A stretch of DNA of 64,000 nucleotides from Phlegmacium glaucopus (Eukaryota > Basidiomycota > Agaricomycetes > Agaricales > Cortinariaceae), in the NCBI GenBank assembly GCA_015039465.1, contig MU130572.1, forward strand, positions 298,622 to 362,621. The letters are read 5' to 3'. The notes under the pieces are model-generated. The model had not been told where the DNA came from and searched no databases. It saw only the letters and a list, made by a program, of their open reading frames with translations. Positions 19,958 through 33,236 of the stretch are shown one piece after another (within the stretch, counting starts at the first letter, position 1; each line of letters opens with the position of its first letter). A program made the position numbers and the translations under genes.

Positions 19958-22900
19958 CTATGGATTATGGTGAACTTCCTCAACAGCAAGCTCCAACGGT
20001 GGTAATCTAATCTCATCACTCCTCACCCCTTTACCTTTCTCATGCATCTTCTTCTCCAGTTCGGGTTCATGGTTTCGCAGCTTCATCTCGACCAAGAACT
20101 CTTTATCCCGAATAGCTTGTGACCAGGATGATAGTAAATCAAAAGCTACCAGGGCTGATCGAATCGTTGCGGCGAACACGAAAACTGTCGGGTAGACATG
20201 CATGACTACTAGTGTTGAGATTGAATCTTCGTCTGGTATTGTAAATGAGCAACTTACATATAAAGCGATTATCCAGAGATATGTTGGGCAAGAAATACTG
20301 CACTGTACGGAATACAAGGCCAGGGAAAAGGATCATGCCAAGTAACCCCCCAGTTAGAGGTCCAATAACTTCTTTAGTAGCAGAGATAGGATCCGGACGC
20401 GTCCAACCGTGCGCTATGATCTTTTGTTTCCAGAAAATTTAGTGCAAAAAAACTCGAATAACACAATGAACCCACATGTTGTAGTCCTCTCGTGATTCTG
20501 TTAGGAGGTTGAATTCGATGGGCATGGAAGGCAATTTTAGCATAGAGCAACCCTAAAGCCCAAGTATCAACAATTCGAATCCTTGGCGTCAATGTCGGAT
20601 CCAGAGTAAATCGAATCGGGAGGACGATATAAAGATCGATGACGATTGCGAGCAATATAGGAATAACGATGCCGAGTGAAAGCATCATGTAGGTGATTTT
20701 CGCAACCCAAAGAAGACCACGTTTGACAACCAGAATATAGAGGTCTGCTCGAGGTCCATCCCCTCCTCTTCGCTGACGTCTCTTGTCGAGACGATCAATC
20801 GCCTTTGCACAAAGATAGCACATCCAAACAAGATAAAATCCAATGATGAACGAGTATCCGTCGTGTACTTCGCGCGATGTGAAGAGCTTGAAAAAACTAC
20901 GGCCAAGCTGGATGGGCAGCGCAACTCCGAAACCAATCAGGACAGCACCAAAGATCCAAAGGAGAGTGATGAAACCAATAACCCGGTATCGGAAAGAAGG
21001 AGGAAGGTAGACGATCATATAATCGTCCTTTATCGACCTTTTAGCTTTGTTGGCTTCTGCATCCTGCAATGTCATAAGTTCCCGAGCAGCATCGTCCACA
21101 GGTTCTCCATTTTCAGTGACAGCAACAGTTGCACGCATATCACGAGGAAGAGCTATATTGTCCGTTGCTGGAACCCGGCGGAAACTCCCATCCGCAACAT
21201 CATTTACATCGACCATGGCCATATTTGGCCGCATAAGCATACCTCTCCAAGTCTTAGGCGTGTATTCCTCCTGACGATGCCGTCCGCCAAAGAAGTAGGA
21301 TGTCAACCGAAACCTTGTCGCAAGAAATTTCCAAACAAATGTCGCCACATGTTTGATAAAACGTTTTGGTCTAAAGTAATGCATCGTATATGGCAGTACA
21401 AGGTGGAGGAAAAGGAGGTCGATAGGAACGTTTGACAGGGGTTCACTAGAAGATCAATAAAGTCACCTTTTAAATCTGTGCAGAATGTTCAAAATACATA
21501 CCGATTCTTCCATCGGAATGGCATAATTGATTTACTTCCTAAAACCAACAAACCAGCGACGCTGCCTACGACACAGGCAACCACAAACGAATACATTATC
21601 CCACTAACACAGATCTTTCGTAGTTGTGTAAATGTTGGACGATCAAGAATGTCTCGAATGGGATGAGAGTTTTGATCTTGAGGATCCTTAATGAACCACA
21701 TAGCACCTGGGCGCATAACACTTCGGCAGCCTGATAAGAGTACAGCGAAAGAGTACCTATGTGTGAAAACAAGATGAGCCAACTGCAATACGCAAGGTAA
21801 AAACATAGAACCAACATAAACATGGTCCCAGCAACCCAATGATAGAACATCGCCGTCAGAGGTGCTTGCACGAAGAACGCGGCGCGAGAGTGCATATTGG
21901 CCTCCGGGAATAACCAGACCGTGCATAGATCAAGCATAATGCCACAACCTAGCGGGAAAGTCACCAATTCGATGAAAATGAATGTGGCAACCTGGTAAGG
22001 GCAAAAAAAATTCAGAAAATGTAGAAAACACAAGAATGGGACACAGACCTTGAGGACAAGCAACTGCTGACGAACTGCATTTCGTACGGCAATGCCGGCG
22101 GTTCTTGCATTTCCAACCGTCAAGATGTTGAGATACAGGCAAAAGACAAGGCAAACTACGACATAGCCAAGACAGACTGCGAAAACGCGATTTGTCGGTC
22201 CACTTCCCAAGGCTAACCGAATCCAAGTGGATTGGACTCGAGCCATATAAAGTTGGACCTCGCTTCCCAATAGAGCAAAGTAAGGCTCGGTGAAACCCAG
22301 GTAATCAGGAAGGGAAGACAGGAAGTCCGCAGTCGAATTTGAAGAATCCGTGGCTACTTGCGTTATATTCGATGCCGAGGTCCATGCAGACAAGTGAGCC
22401 ATCGGTATACTCATTAGGTCTGCCGAATGATTGTACTGATAATATATAATGTAAGTTTCAATAAGCGGTTGTATATGAAACTTCACATACGATTCTTGCA
22501 GAAAAGTCAGAAATACCTGAGGTTGTACTGGTCCCAAGGAGTCCACGAGCGGAGGTTGATGCGAAAAACACGAATAAACGTAGTACGCTCTGAACCAGGT
22601 TCGCCAGGCGGGGAAATAAGAGTTTGACAATGATATAGACAACTGAATCGACGATAGGATCTGTAATGAGTCGCATGCCCCGGATAGGTAGATGCAAAAC
22701 TTGTAAGAAGCGACGTGGATCCAGCTGCATAAAAACTTCAGTACCGTCTGAAACTAGAGAAGAGACTCGACTTACAGACAGCAAAGCCGTCGTTTTACCA
22801 ACCGTAAACGGTATCCAAATGCCGAGACCGATTGCGGTATCAAGAACGAAGATCATCAGAGCAGCCTACAAGGGCATAAGGAAAAGGTCATGCAGAGAGA

Positions 22901-25276
22901 GAACTAAATAAAAACAAACATTTTGGATAACACCGTAAATGGGCCCCCTCATCCCAATAGCTAGCACAATATTTTAGTACCCTCATAACAGACCACAAGA
23001 ATAAGATCAACCTTCCATGGCTCCTTCCATATCATCCTCGACGTTGCCTTCTGCTTCTTCATTATCCGCTACAGCGGCAGCAGGGGCCGCTTCTCCTACT
23101 TGATTGCCAGCTTGTGCAGGAGCGCCTGCAACTGCCCTTACGGGCACAGCTTGAGGCCGTATAGCTTCTGCCTCCCCTTCATTTTCATCCCACAATTCGT
23201 CGCCGGCGTCAGGTTCCTCATCCTCATCTTCACCCTCACGGAATAGTCCATCATCATCCTCTTCATCATCATCATCATCATCATCAACAGGAACTTCGTG
23301 TAGCCTGGCTTGATGGTTGGCATCCTCGCCTTCCCCAGTGTCCTCCTCCGAGTCGCTGTCCATCAACGGAAGATTAGGTGTCTCTCCAATTTCCTCTTCA
23401 TCGCTACCAGAGTCATCAGGATCACGGAAATATCTACCATGCTCTGGACCCAGACGCCCAAATGTATGTTCTTCCTCAAACTCCTCGCTAGCAGCCCCAA
23501 ATTCCTGATCCACTTCATCGTTAAAACCTTCCTCTCCTTGATTTAGATATCCAGACAGGTTAGATGGACCCGCCTCGGCCTGTAGTTCTTCAGGCGGGCG
23601 ATAGGTTGCCAAACTTGGAGACCCAGTTGGTGTCCTCTCAGGTGAAAAAAGGAATGGCGAACTAGACTCAGATGACGGTAGGGATAGGGTTGCGGTGGGG
23701 AGCGGTGGTCGTGGTGGATATGACTGAGAGCCGGAAGATCCAGACCCATTAGGCGTCGTTTGTTGCCAGTGACGCAAAGAAAATGGAATATCAGCAGTAG
23801 GCGGTTGGAGGGCTACCGATGGGAATGGCGATGAAGGCGGACAGCTATTAGTGTCCGTTAAGCCTGAAGGAACACTAGAATTCGCTACACTTGGAGATTC
23901 ACCAGAGGCAAGAGGTGCAGAAGGAGCCTTGAAAGTAAAATTGAACTTAGCCTTCTGTTCTGACACAACCAGGGGTGCTGAGGATGAGGATTTATGCAGG
24001 GTGAAGGCCCGTCGTCGCGTGGCGGTAGTTCTCGCAACGTGTATTCGACGATGAAACATTTTCCTCTTGATGAGCTCTCGAGAAGCATCGTCTTCAGAGT
24101 CAAGCGTTCGTGGTCGGTGGCTGGAATGTCTGTCATCATCCATGTCTTGCCTTGCCCTGCTCTTTTTTTTCTGTCTCCTGTCGATTGGCGGCTGTGAAGT
24201 AAACCAGCGATCAGGATCAATGTCGATGGGCTCGGTCTTTTGCATTTGCGGTGCATTGACTAACTGGATTGTATCCGACTGATGTTGTGGCAATGGATAC
24301 ATGATTGGAGGTTGAGGTTGATGTTGAGCGGCCACTTGAGGTTGCTGTTCAAGCGCTTGAGGTTGTTGTAGGGGTATGGGTGGGGGGTTTAGAGGGGGCT
24401 GGACGGGAGGGGGCTCGTCTGGAAGAGCTTCCTCCTCTTCAAACACTCCGGGACGAGCATTTTGAGAGATCCATTCACGCAATAAGAAAATCGCAACGAA
24501 GGTTAAAACAATGAGTGACGCGATCATCTGACCAGTAAAAATATCAGCTGATAGCGAAAGCCATAGTGGGTGAGCCATCGCTCGTGCGAGGAAGCTTTTG
24601 GGCGGAAGCAAAATACTCTCAGAAAGTACATTGTCGAGCATGGATTGGTTCTCGCCTGCTGACGGTCTGGGTCTATCACTTATCCACCAAGCGCTGTGTA
24701 GAATATAAGCATCTAATTTTTTCTCTTTAAAAAAAACCCACGTCGACTCTCCCATTGAGAAGTACATTCTCCAAGTCCACACTGTTACCAGAGGTAGAAC
24801 GCCTAACCATATCGTAGCCACAACGACACCCCGAAGTACGAACAATATTGCCAGAAAAACGTGTTGTGCAAGCCGTCTGATGAGGAGGAATGGCGGCAGC
24901 GTCGATGGCATATCAGGCGCGTAGACTAAAAATATTTCAGCAGATCCCCAGAAGATATTTACAATAGCACACCTTTCGTGAACAAGTAAGGATGTTTGCA
25001 AACATCACAATTTTTCTTTTTGCTATGGGCAAGCCAGGTTGTTAAACTTGAGAAACATTTGATGAACAGCTGTCCTGAAGTGATGTGTGGAGGAAACGTA
25101 CCAGTCCTGATGAATGTAGCGTATGGTGCCCGAACATTTGCATGGATGGAAAAGAGGTTGATCATGCTCGGCTGGGGCACTGCATATACGACATGTATCT
25201 AGAAGGCAGTATGATGAGTAACCAAAACCTGGAGAACAAAAGCAGGTCAACTACCTTGTTCATCAGCTTCTTGCAT
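19958..25276 (-). CDS. SSM4: Doa10/SSM4 (MARCH6) family ER ubiquitin ligase
   Basis: RING-CH E3 of the ER and inner nuclear membrane that marks misfolded and short-lived proteins for degradation (ERAD-C). Thirteen exons (minus): 25276-25255, 25198-25102, 25046-24973, 24925-23012, 22960-22920, 22865-22776, 22724-22491, 22435-22049, 21991-21816, 21756-21502, 21445-20476, 20420-20258, 20208-19958; 1557 aa. The RING-CH finger is at about residues 10-58 (CRICSAPAEHDQPLFHPCKC, YIHQDC, CDVCKHPY). It is followed by membrane segments, a long Pro/Gln-rich and acidic disordered stretch (about residues 190-700) and many more membrane helices to the C-terminus. The yeast protein is 1319 aa. All introns are 47-59 nt. 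The start MQEADEQ lies just before the RING, as in relatives; a longer leader is possible. Confidence 0.92.
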
Positions 25277-26709
25277 TGAGATCTAACAGCAGTTCAATAA
25301 AGAACTGGTGTAAAATAAGTTCGATATCAGGCTTGAAAGTAATAAGAATGACGACAAAAGAGTGACCTCGTCGTTGACGATGGTCCCGACGTTGTTTGTC
25401 TTAAGCTTGTTGACCACGTGGATGGCGTAAGTATGATATTCTGACTCCGCTCTAAGTTCCACGATGAGGAAACACGAAGTGTTGACTCATCTAAGGATAA
25501 GATAAAATATATAGAGCCAGGCAAGACCATACTAGCAAATATATACGACAAGATCAGACGCAACGAATAAGCATCGACCTTCATCTTTTCTTCCGGTCTT
25601 GCTGGCATCGTTTGAACCTCATCAGACAATTATTCTTTTCTGAAGCATTTTTATTATTTATCTCCGTGATGGTCGACATAGCACAAGATCAACCTCCGAT
25701 CCCAGCAGACCTTTTTCCACAAGATCAAGTTCCTCACAATGATAATCTGATTCCACCTCAACAAATACAACCCCGCATTGAAGATTCTCGAGCAATTTCG
25801 TGTTAATAATCATATCCCTTCACAGCTACTTGCCTTCCCTGATCGTCCCCTCAATATATAATAATAGTAATGTTCTCGATTAATTCCTTTCTTTGTTGCT
25901 TTACCTGCATTGCTTTCATCGCATACTTTGTTCCAACTGTATAGAGTCGTGTTTGTACCGATATATTGAACTGATATTCTGACTTGTAAACGGAAGGTGT
26001 GGACTGCTGCCAGAGCCATACCTCTGGTGGGATCATCAGACTGGTATCGTGTATATCTACCAATCTGCTAGCTGTGAGCCCTGGCTCTGGTTGGTACGGC
26101 TCGATTGGTTTTCGGCCTCTACACGATGCCATCTGCTTATCCAAACGCTCAGGACTTGACGGCTCGCCCGAAACGGGGATTCCCAGAATTTCTGATCGCC
26201 CCCCCCCCAAAATTTTGATCTGAACAGATTCAGTTTAAATCAGATTTCCGATATCTGGGCCATCAGTATGCAACCCGCCAAGTTCTCAGACACACCCAGT
26301 ATATTCAACACAAGAATATCCTATTCCTCAACATCCATCCTTATTCCTATTTGTTCTAAATTATTTCCATTCTATATTATACTGTAACTGTCTTGTATTA
26401 TTATCTTATCCGACGTTAATGTTGATCAACTTGATGTCAAGCTTCAAAGCTTCAAAGCTCAACAGATTCTCTATCTTACCTATCTTATTGCAGTCGCCGT
26501 TGCCAACGAGGAGCCCGCGTTCACTAAATAATAATTTACATGGAGACCAACATGCAACAGCATGCAACTCCAACAGCGACGATCCCAATTTGATTCAAGT
26601 TTGGTAAACCTGTCAAGCTAGTTACTTAAGGGGCACAGCGCAACCGAAGAGGAAGAGCTTTAAAAATTCTTGCCAGGGCGAAGGTTCCCTTCAGTTCCAT
26701 CTCCCCAGG
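25277..26709. other. Doa10 / sedolisin intergenic region with orphan frames
   Basis: Upstream sequence of two divergent genes. On the minus strand a frame from 25605 (MPARPEEKMKVDAYSLRLIL) could be an upstream exon or a uORF of the Doa10 gene. On the plus strand a frame at about 25669-25806 (MVDIAQDQPPIPADLFPQDQ) has no known motif. A C-run lies at 26200-26210. I can support no gene here. Confidence 0.4.
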
Positions 26710-29087
26710 ATGCTGTGGTCCTCTCTCCTCGTTCTTGGGCTTGTACAGCTAAGTACATCTAAGGCTTTCCCCAAACGCTGGGACAATCTTACTATAAAAC
26801 ACTCTTGGGCTGAAATACCTCATGGATGGGAACACAAAGCTCCCGCTCCTTCTAACTATGTCTTTGAGTTACGGATTGGTTTGAAGCAGAATAGGATTGA
26901 TGATCTCATCGACAACTTGATGGAAATCAGCGATCCTACAAATGCTAGGTATATCGCTTGCTTTTATTGTCCTCACTACTGACTAATAAAATCAGATATA
27001 CACAACATCTGACCAAAGAAGAAGTGCAAAATTTTGTGGCACCTCATCCAGACTCCGTAGCGGTTGTAAATTCCTGGCTCCAGTTCCATGCTATTGATTC
27101 TCTGGAATCTGTTCATCGCTCTGATAGTGGCGATTGGGTTACGCTTCGCATTCCTGTGGACTTAGCGGAACAAATGCTAGGGACCACATACAACGTTTAT
27201 CGCCATGCTATATCTGGCCAAGAAGTCGTTCGAACATTGAGCTACTCACTACCAGAAGTACTCCATGAACACATTGATGTCATTGCGCCTACGACGTACT
27301 TCGGAACGTTTCGTAGCATGAAAGTAACTAGTTTCCTGCAACCGGAACTCGACACTATGTTACAAGACACAATTCCAGGTCCAGATGGCAAGTTGGATCC
27401 AAGCTGCAATACCATAATAACCCCAGCATGTCTCAGAGTACTCTATAACACATCCAGCTATGTACCTGTTTCAACGGATGTCAACAAGCTTGCGGTTGCT
27501 GGCTATCTTGATGAATTTGCCAATTATGCTGACCTTCAAGTGGGTAATCTGTTTCAAAAGCTGTTTCTATAGCTAATTCAATATTTGAGCAGACATTCTT
27601 TAAGAAATATCGAACTGACGCTGTTGGGTCGACATTTACGACAGTTCAGGTCAATGGCGGAGGGAATGATCAGTCCAATCCGGGAATTGAGGTGTGTTCC
27701 GAAGTCATGCGACTTTAACTTATTAACGCTTGTGCGCTAAAGGCCAATCTTGATATACAATACACCACGGGGATTTCACACCCCACTCCCAACATATACT
27801 ATAGGTACGTATGACATTTACAGCCGGGACTGTGAAGTATAATTCCCAGAATATTATCTAGCACAGGTGGATCACCAATTTTCAAGCCCGACAAAGCCAC
27901 GCCGAACAATACCAATGAACCATATCTAGACTTTCTCAACTTCATTTTAGACCAGGATTCCATTGCCCAGGTCTTGAGTACCTCTTATGGTGATGATGAA
28001 CAAACAGTAGGTCTCACTCGGTTGAACATGGTCAATTCAAACGTAACCTCGTTCAGGTGCCACCAGAGTATGCTGTGAAAGTTTGCAATTTGTTCGCCCA
28101 ACTTGGAGTTCGTGGAACGACAGTTCTTTTCTCTAGTGGCGACTCGGGGTAATTTATACCATATAGTGACATTCGGAAGAGAACGCTGAAATCAGAAATA
28201 CAGGGTTGGCGCCGGTAACTGTACCACAAACGATGATACACAAAGAACATTATTCCAACCTGAGTTCCCAGCTTCGTAAGATAAAATGTTTTTCGACCTC
28301 TGCAGAACACCCGTATAACCCCTTTCATCAGTTGTCCGTATGTGACTACAGTCGGCGCTACTGAACACATCAACCCCGAGGTCGCCGTCTCCTTCTCCGG
28401 AGGAGGTTTCTCCCGGTTGTTCCTAGCTCCATCTTACCAGACTAAGGCTGTTTCGAAGTATCTCAAAGGTCTTGGTTCAAAGTATGCTGGACTGTACCGG
28501 TAGATGATATCATTAGAACATCACCCACCTCAACGGACTCTAACATGATCTTTTCATTAGTGCCACGGGGCGCGCATATCCAGATATCTCCGCACAAGGC
28601 GTAGGGTTTCAAGTTATTATCGGTGGCAAAACGTCGTCAGTAGGCGGAACCAGTGCTAGCTGCCCCGTAAGCTTTCCAGTCTTTTCTTACAGAGGATTTC
28701 TATGAACCAATGGCCAAAAAAACAGACTGTTGCGGGGATTTTCGCTTTGTTGAATGATTACCGCTTGTCGCAAGGTGGCAAACCACTTGGTTTCATCAAC
28801 CCACTTATCTATTCGTATGCCTCTTCTGGATTTACCGATATTGTTTCTGGATCAAACCCCGGCTGTGGAACTGACGGTGAAATTGGGCTTATCTACGACC
28901 GTTTTGGGTTTACTCACATTCACGCTTCACTTTCAACAGGTTTTACCGCAGTCGAAGGATGGGACCCAGTAAGTATTCATAGCAACGTTCATGCTTGAGA
29001 TTTTTTACCCTCGCTTTTTCTAAACAGGTTACGGGGCTTGGAACGCCGAACTTCGTAGAACTGAAGAAAATCCTATGCTCTTTCTGA
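26710..29087 (+). CDS. Sedolisin / tripeptidyl-peptidase (S53)
   Basis: Secreted acid serine-carboxyl protease that trims peptides from the N-terminus. Twelve exons: 26710-26948, 26996-27539, 27593-27691, 27743-27804, 27862-28006, 28057-28148, 28204-28275, 28332-28481, 28561-28666, 28726-28876, 28940-28968, 29028-29087; 582 aa. Residues 1-19 are a signal peptide. A pro-kumamolisin activation domain (about 30-180) precedes the catalytic domain. The triad is visible: Glu294 and Asp298 in GIEANLDIQY, Ser499 in GGTSASCP; Asp392 in SSGDSG is the oxyanion residue. The C-terminal [13 protein letters not shown] carries calcium-site features. Only the stated acceptors keep the motifs in frame; the 79-nt intron 8 is the longest. 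Confidence 0.93.
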
Positions 29088-30440
29088 ATGGATATCAAAC
29101 CGTCAACCTATTATCGGACATTTTTGCCTGTCTTTTCTCTTACAGACCCTACATACCCAAATGCGCCCTTTCCTTATCGTGAACAATATACACATATACC
29201 TCCTTCCGTGTGCTGCTATGCGAGTCCCGGTGTAGATGGCTGCGGTTTCCCACAGGAACCATGAGTAGAGTTGGAGTAAGGTTCACAAGAGCACAAAAAA
29301 TCTCGGATCGAATGATCTAACCTTGAAGTTTATTGCATTTGGGTAAGAGGGCTTCGGTGGGAACCCATGAAAAGTAATGATTAAGTCTGAGAGTAGAAGT
29401 TTATTCTATTTTATTCTTGTTACTATTACATACAAACTGTCCCCCCTATCTTTACTAGTAGCCACTTTTCTTGTTTATTTGGAGCAGATTTTATAGAAGT
29501 AACCACGTCCACCCACGCCACACATAATATTTCTACAATTAATACTTTGACCTTCTCTGGGAGAATACCCTCACGCTAAAGTATCAGCAATTAATATATA
29601 TACAGTAGTAGAGTAAGTAGTAGAAGCACTACATCACGATGGTCCGTCTCCTAATGCAGACCTGCTAATAAACTGATACATATCGGCTTTGCCAAGCACC
29701 GAGAAACTCGATCAGCCTTTAGCCTTCAAGCTTCAAGCTTCAAGTTTAAAGTTTGACATCTCAATTTAGAATGTGATTGTTAAATACATACATGATGGCT
29801 GCCGCCCCCTGACAACGAACGAAAGATTCCAGGAGCTTATCTACTTTTAAGTATTGCAAAAGCCTTAGTAGTACTATAATCCGCTTATATCATTGTCTCG
29901 CCTGATATAATATTATTGCCACTGTTGCAAAAATAGTAGAAACGAGCTAATATCTAATAAGTACTAGTTTTTTTCTCTCAAACCCTCAGATAACATCGAT
30001 GATCGACATCACTTTTCCACCCTTAGTTTCAAGGAGAAACACACTTTCGACTCCTCACCTTAAAACACCGGCGTAATTTTTTAATCAAGACAGAGGAACT
30101 CCATCATTGCCTGATCATGAATCATGATATCAAGTCCCAGTTTTAAAATGTAATGTGCAAAGCCTACAGGTCTGCTTGATGATAATCAATGCAGGGTATA
30201 CCGTGATAGTCCGAGCGATCTTGTTGCCGTCGATGGATACGGCCAACTTCACCACCATTGCCAAACAAGGCCAAGCGCGTCATTGCTGCAAACCCTTGAA
30301 TTCATCAAGTGACACATTTTATCTATCAATCCACGAAGATAAGTTCCAGCAGCATGACGGTCAGCAGAAGAACAGTGATCTAAGTCATATCATACTCATA
30401 ATGATTATTCTTTTAGGACCTTACTTTCTGTTATCTGCAT
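29088..30440. other. Gene-free stretch (1.35 kb)
   Basis: AT-rich, with no motif-bearing frame, tRNA or repeat seen. The start probably holds the 3' UTR of the sedolisin gene. Confidence 0.5.
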
Positions 30441-31123
30441 ATGACTCGGCACGATCTCCAAATCATTGATACCATCGACACTCCTGAATATATGAAGGGC
30501 GAACTCTCAGATGATGGTTCGCAAATCAACAATTTTCCATTCATGCGTGGCTGAAGCATGGAGCTCTAGAACTTGACATTCCCCCACATATGGTGCCTCC
30601 AAATCCTGACGACTCTGACAGTGCGCTTAACTTGTCTTCGAGAGCTCGTTACGTGAACCGACGCGTCTTTTGATAAGTATTGCCTTCGCAGGTTCACCCT
30701 TCTTATCCGTATGGGAATCCAACGAATATAAAGCATCCTTCATCTAAACCTCGACCACCTTACGATCCGTCATCGCGTGCTCTCTTTGAAGACATGGGGT
30801 ATGCTGGAGGAGGTATAAATGGCTCTCTCCGGTGGCGAGATTTAGGTCTCGAAGACTTATTGCCTGTCGACGAGGAAAAAGAAGAGGCCAAACGGGCAAT
30901 CCAAGCTCGAAAAATGGCCAGTGGCGCAACAAATAACAACCCACAAACTCAGCAGGTTCACCATCCTGCTCAAGCTCAACAAGATCAGATTAACGAAGAC
31001 AACGAAGAGGAGGAGGAGGATGATGAAAATGACGAGAACAATAACGACGACCTCGACGAAGACGAAGACGGAGATGAAGAGGAAGAAGAAGAGGAAGAAG
31101 AAAGTGAAGGCGACGAAGAATAA
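30441..31123 (+). CDS. APC13-like small acidic protein (tentative)
   Basis: Proposed exons 30441-30516, 30570-30652 and 30692-31123; 196 aa. The N-terminus (MTRHDLQIIDTIDTPEY ... DELDIPPHMVPPNPDD) resembles the DxxDxxW..LP.DDI.VP region of Apc13/Swm1, and SLRWRDLGLEDLLP resembles the (K/R)WxDLxL block of that family. APC13 is a small scaffold subunit of the anaphase-promoting complex. The last 60 residues are almost all Asp/Glu/Asn, which is not usual in APC13. The two introns (53 and 39 nt) rest on weak donors, so exon borders may shift. The exon 3 frame itself is solid up to the TAA at 31121. Confidence 0.45.
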
Positions 31124-31233
31124 GTTTTTGCGTAGGCATGTAAACATCTTGCTGTGAGTCTTTTCTCCAGATGCAACTAAAATTTTCTCTCAATTACCTA
31201 TTCTCTAATAGATTGTTCCCAGCTTTTGTGGAC

Positions 31234-32535
31234 TTAGCCCAATGCAGAAGTCAGAGATGACACCAATGCGTCTCCAAATTCTTCCTGCAGCAAATTTACC
31301 GCTCCGCCTTCTTGTTCTACTGTCCACTCATATGCCTCCAACAAAAGTTTATCTGTGAGGGGTATGAAATGGGATGAAAGCACTTGGATAATGTTTGTAA
31401 CTCGTGAAATGGCGCTCCGAGTTGACGCGTCAATTTCCTGGTATCCATCGGCATCAATTAATGATAATGAAGGAGTTGACACCACACACATCGTTTACGT
31501 TGGAATACACCGCCTCGGCGTCGAAACCTTCCTCCCCTTCTTGCTCGTTTTCCTTTACGTGCTTACTTATCCATATATAACCGTTTAACCCGAGTATCAG
31601 GTCAACCCCGCAAGGTAAGGTCAAGAAATGTGACTTGAGGCGGCGAACCAAGATTGGTGGGACCACAACTAACTGTCCATTGCGTAGCTAATGTGACCAT
31701 GGCAAGTTTCATTAATGAAGACCAGCAGTTGTCAATTCCCTGTACCTTTCCATATTTGAGCGATCGTGTATGAAGCGACATTGCGCCGTCGGAAAAGAAG
31801 GCTTGCACCTCCGCCACTAAGAGATCGCCTTCTTCAAAAAACCCTCGCATCTGGAGTTCATCGCTTTCCAATTTGCGACGCTTTAAAACAAGTCATTTGA
31901 ACAAGTCAACAACCTGGTGTCAGCGGGTAGGTTTGATTAAAAAGAAAGATAATCCCACCTGCACGCCACCGGGCAAGTTAACGGAAGATAACATAAGAAT
32001 CGCATCTTGCCTTGAATTTGCATCCACCTTCCATCTCCGGGGCTGTACCTGTAGAAACGCATTCGGAAATTTTTATCCCATTAATCACTTTTAACTTTAC
32101 CTCAGTTATGCGCCCGACAACCAGATCGCCAACCTCGGGGTTGTACCTGTCATGAAACCTTTCAGATTACGAAGTGACACAGAAATTTATCTCCAGACCG
32201 ACTGCGAATAGCCCGGACGGTAACTAGTCTGTTCACCCGTTCAACGGTTCCTGCGACAGATGCAATAACTTCTTCACTATCCACATATGTTCCATGACCA
32301 CTGCCTCACCTCATGGTTAGATGTAATACACTTCAATTTTAGCAACTGTTTCAAACCGCATATAAGCTTGTGACGAAGTCAAGTATTCTCCCGGGCATGT
32401 CAACTTAGATCCTTTCACTTCCAAGTCTTCCAGGTCGTCAAGATCCATAAAATCCTCATTTACAGATGGAGCGTGGCGGGTCTGTCCGTAGTTCGTCACT
32501 TCCGTATGGTTAGGAAATGAAGTGAATGCAATCAT
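31234..32535 (-). CDS. RRP4: Exosome complex subunit Rrp4
   Basis: Cap subunit of the RNA exosome that guides RNA to the central channel, in nucleus and cytoplasm. Seven exons (minus): 32535-32357, 32300-32199, 32146-32101, 32048-31959, 31880-31746, 31687-31490, 31437-31234; introns 52-78 nt; 317 aa, like other Rrp4 proteins. N-terminal domain with [10 protein letters not shown] and GHGTYVD; S1 domain [16 protein letters not shown] ... [11 protein letters not shown] ... [16 protein letters not shown] (about 95-195); KH-type domain [15 protein letters not shown] ... [15 protein letters not shown]-terminal helix region with [18 protein letters not shown]. Convergent with the APC13-like gene, 110 bp between stop codons. 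Confidence 0.93.
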
Positions 32536-33236
32536 GATGGAGTGTTATCGAGTTACAACAAAGAACTCAGCGATGATGAGCCAGATGATGACCTAATATC
32601 GGGGTGTTCCGGCCATAAGTTAATGCGAGTGGGCGCAACAATAAGCGCTAAACTGGTGTCGACGTGATAAATAAACCGAGTTGAAGAAATAATAAATATT
32701 TCTAACTTCACTGCGCCATATTCTGAAGAATGACCCCATCCTTCTAAAATAAGGATCGAATTTGAATTGCGAGATGATGTGTAATTGGCAGTCAAACGCC
32801 AACAGAGTTCTGCGTTGTCTACTTACGTTCAGTTAACGATCTAACGATCAGTACTCACCTTGGAGTGGCTCCCCTCTAATTTCGGGATGTGCATTATGAT
32901 GATTGATCGACTCCATCGGAATATTGTTGCGATGTTTTGTCATATAAATGGTCAAAAAAAAAACAATCAAGATTTTAATGCTATTGCAACAATTTAGGAA
33001 GAAGGTTAGTTCTATTTTCTACGCAGAATGAACTGCTGTGAGCGATGGTAATGGGATAAGGACATTGGTGGATAGCGACAAAGGCAATATGCTACACTCG
33101 AATACATGGATTACTGAACGATAACGGTATGAAGGAAGGATAATCGATAAAAGACCAACATCTAGAGGAATAAGGCTTCTGTGAATTAAAGTTAGCATGA
33201 TGTCTTTAAGGTAGTGTGAAACTCACAAATTGCGAA
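32536..33236. other. RRP4 5' flank / MYND-gene 3' flank
   Basis: 701 bp without a supported gene. The minus-strand frame at 32553-32795 shows no motif. Confidence 0.5.

Noticed and set aside
30155..30469. 104-codon plus-strand frame upstream of the APC13-like gene
   Set aside because: No motif, and it overlaps the proposed start in another frame.
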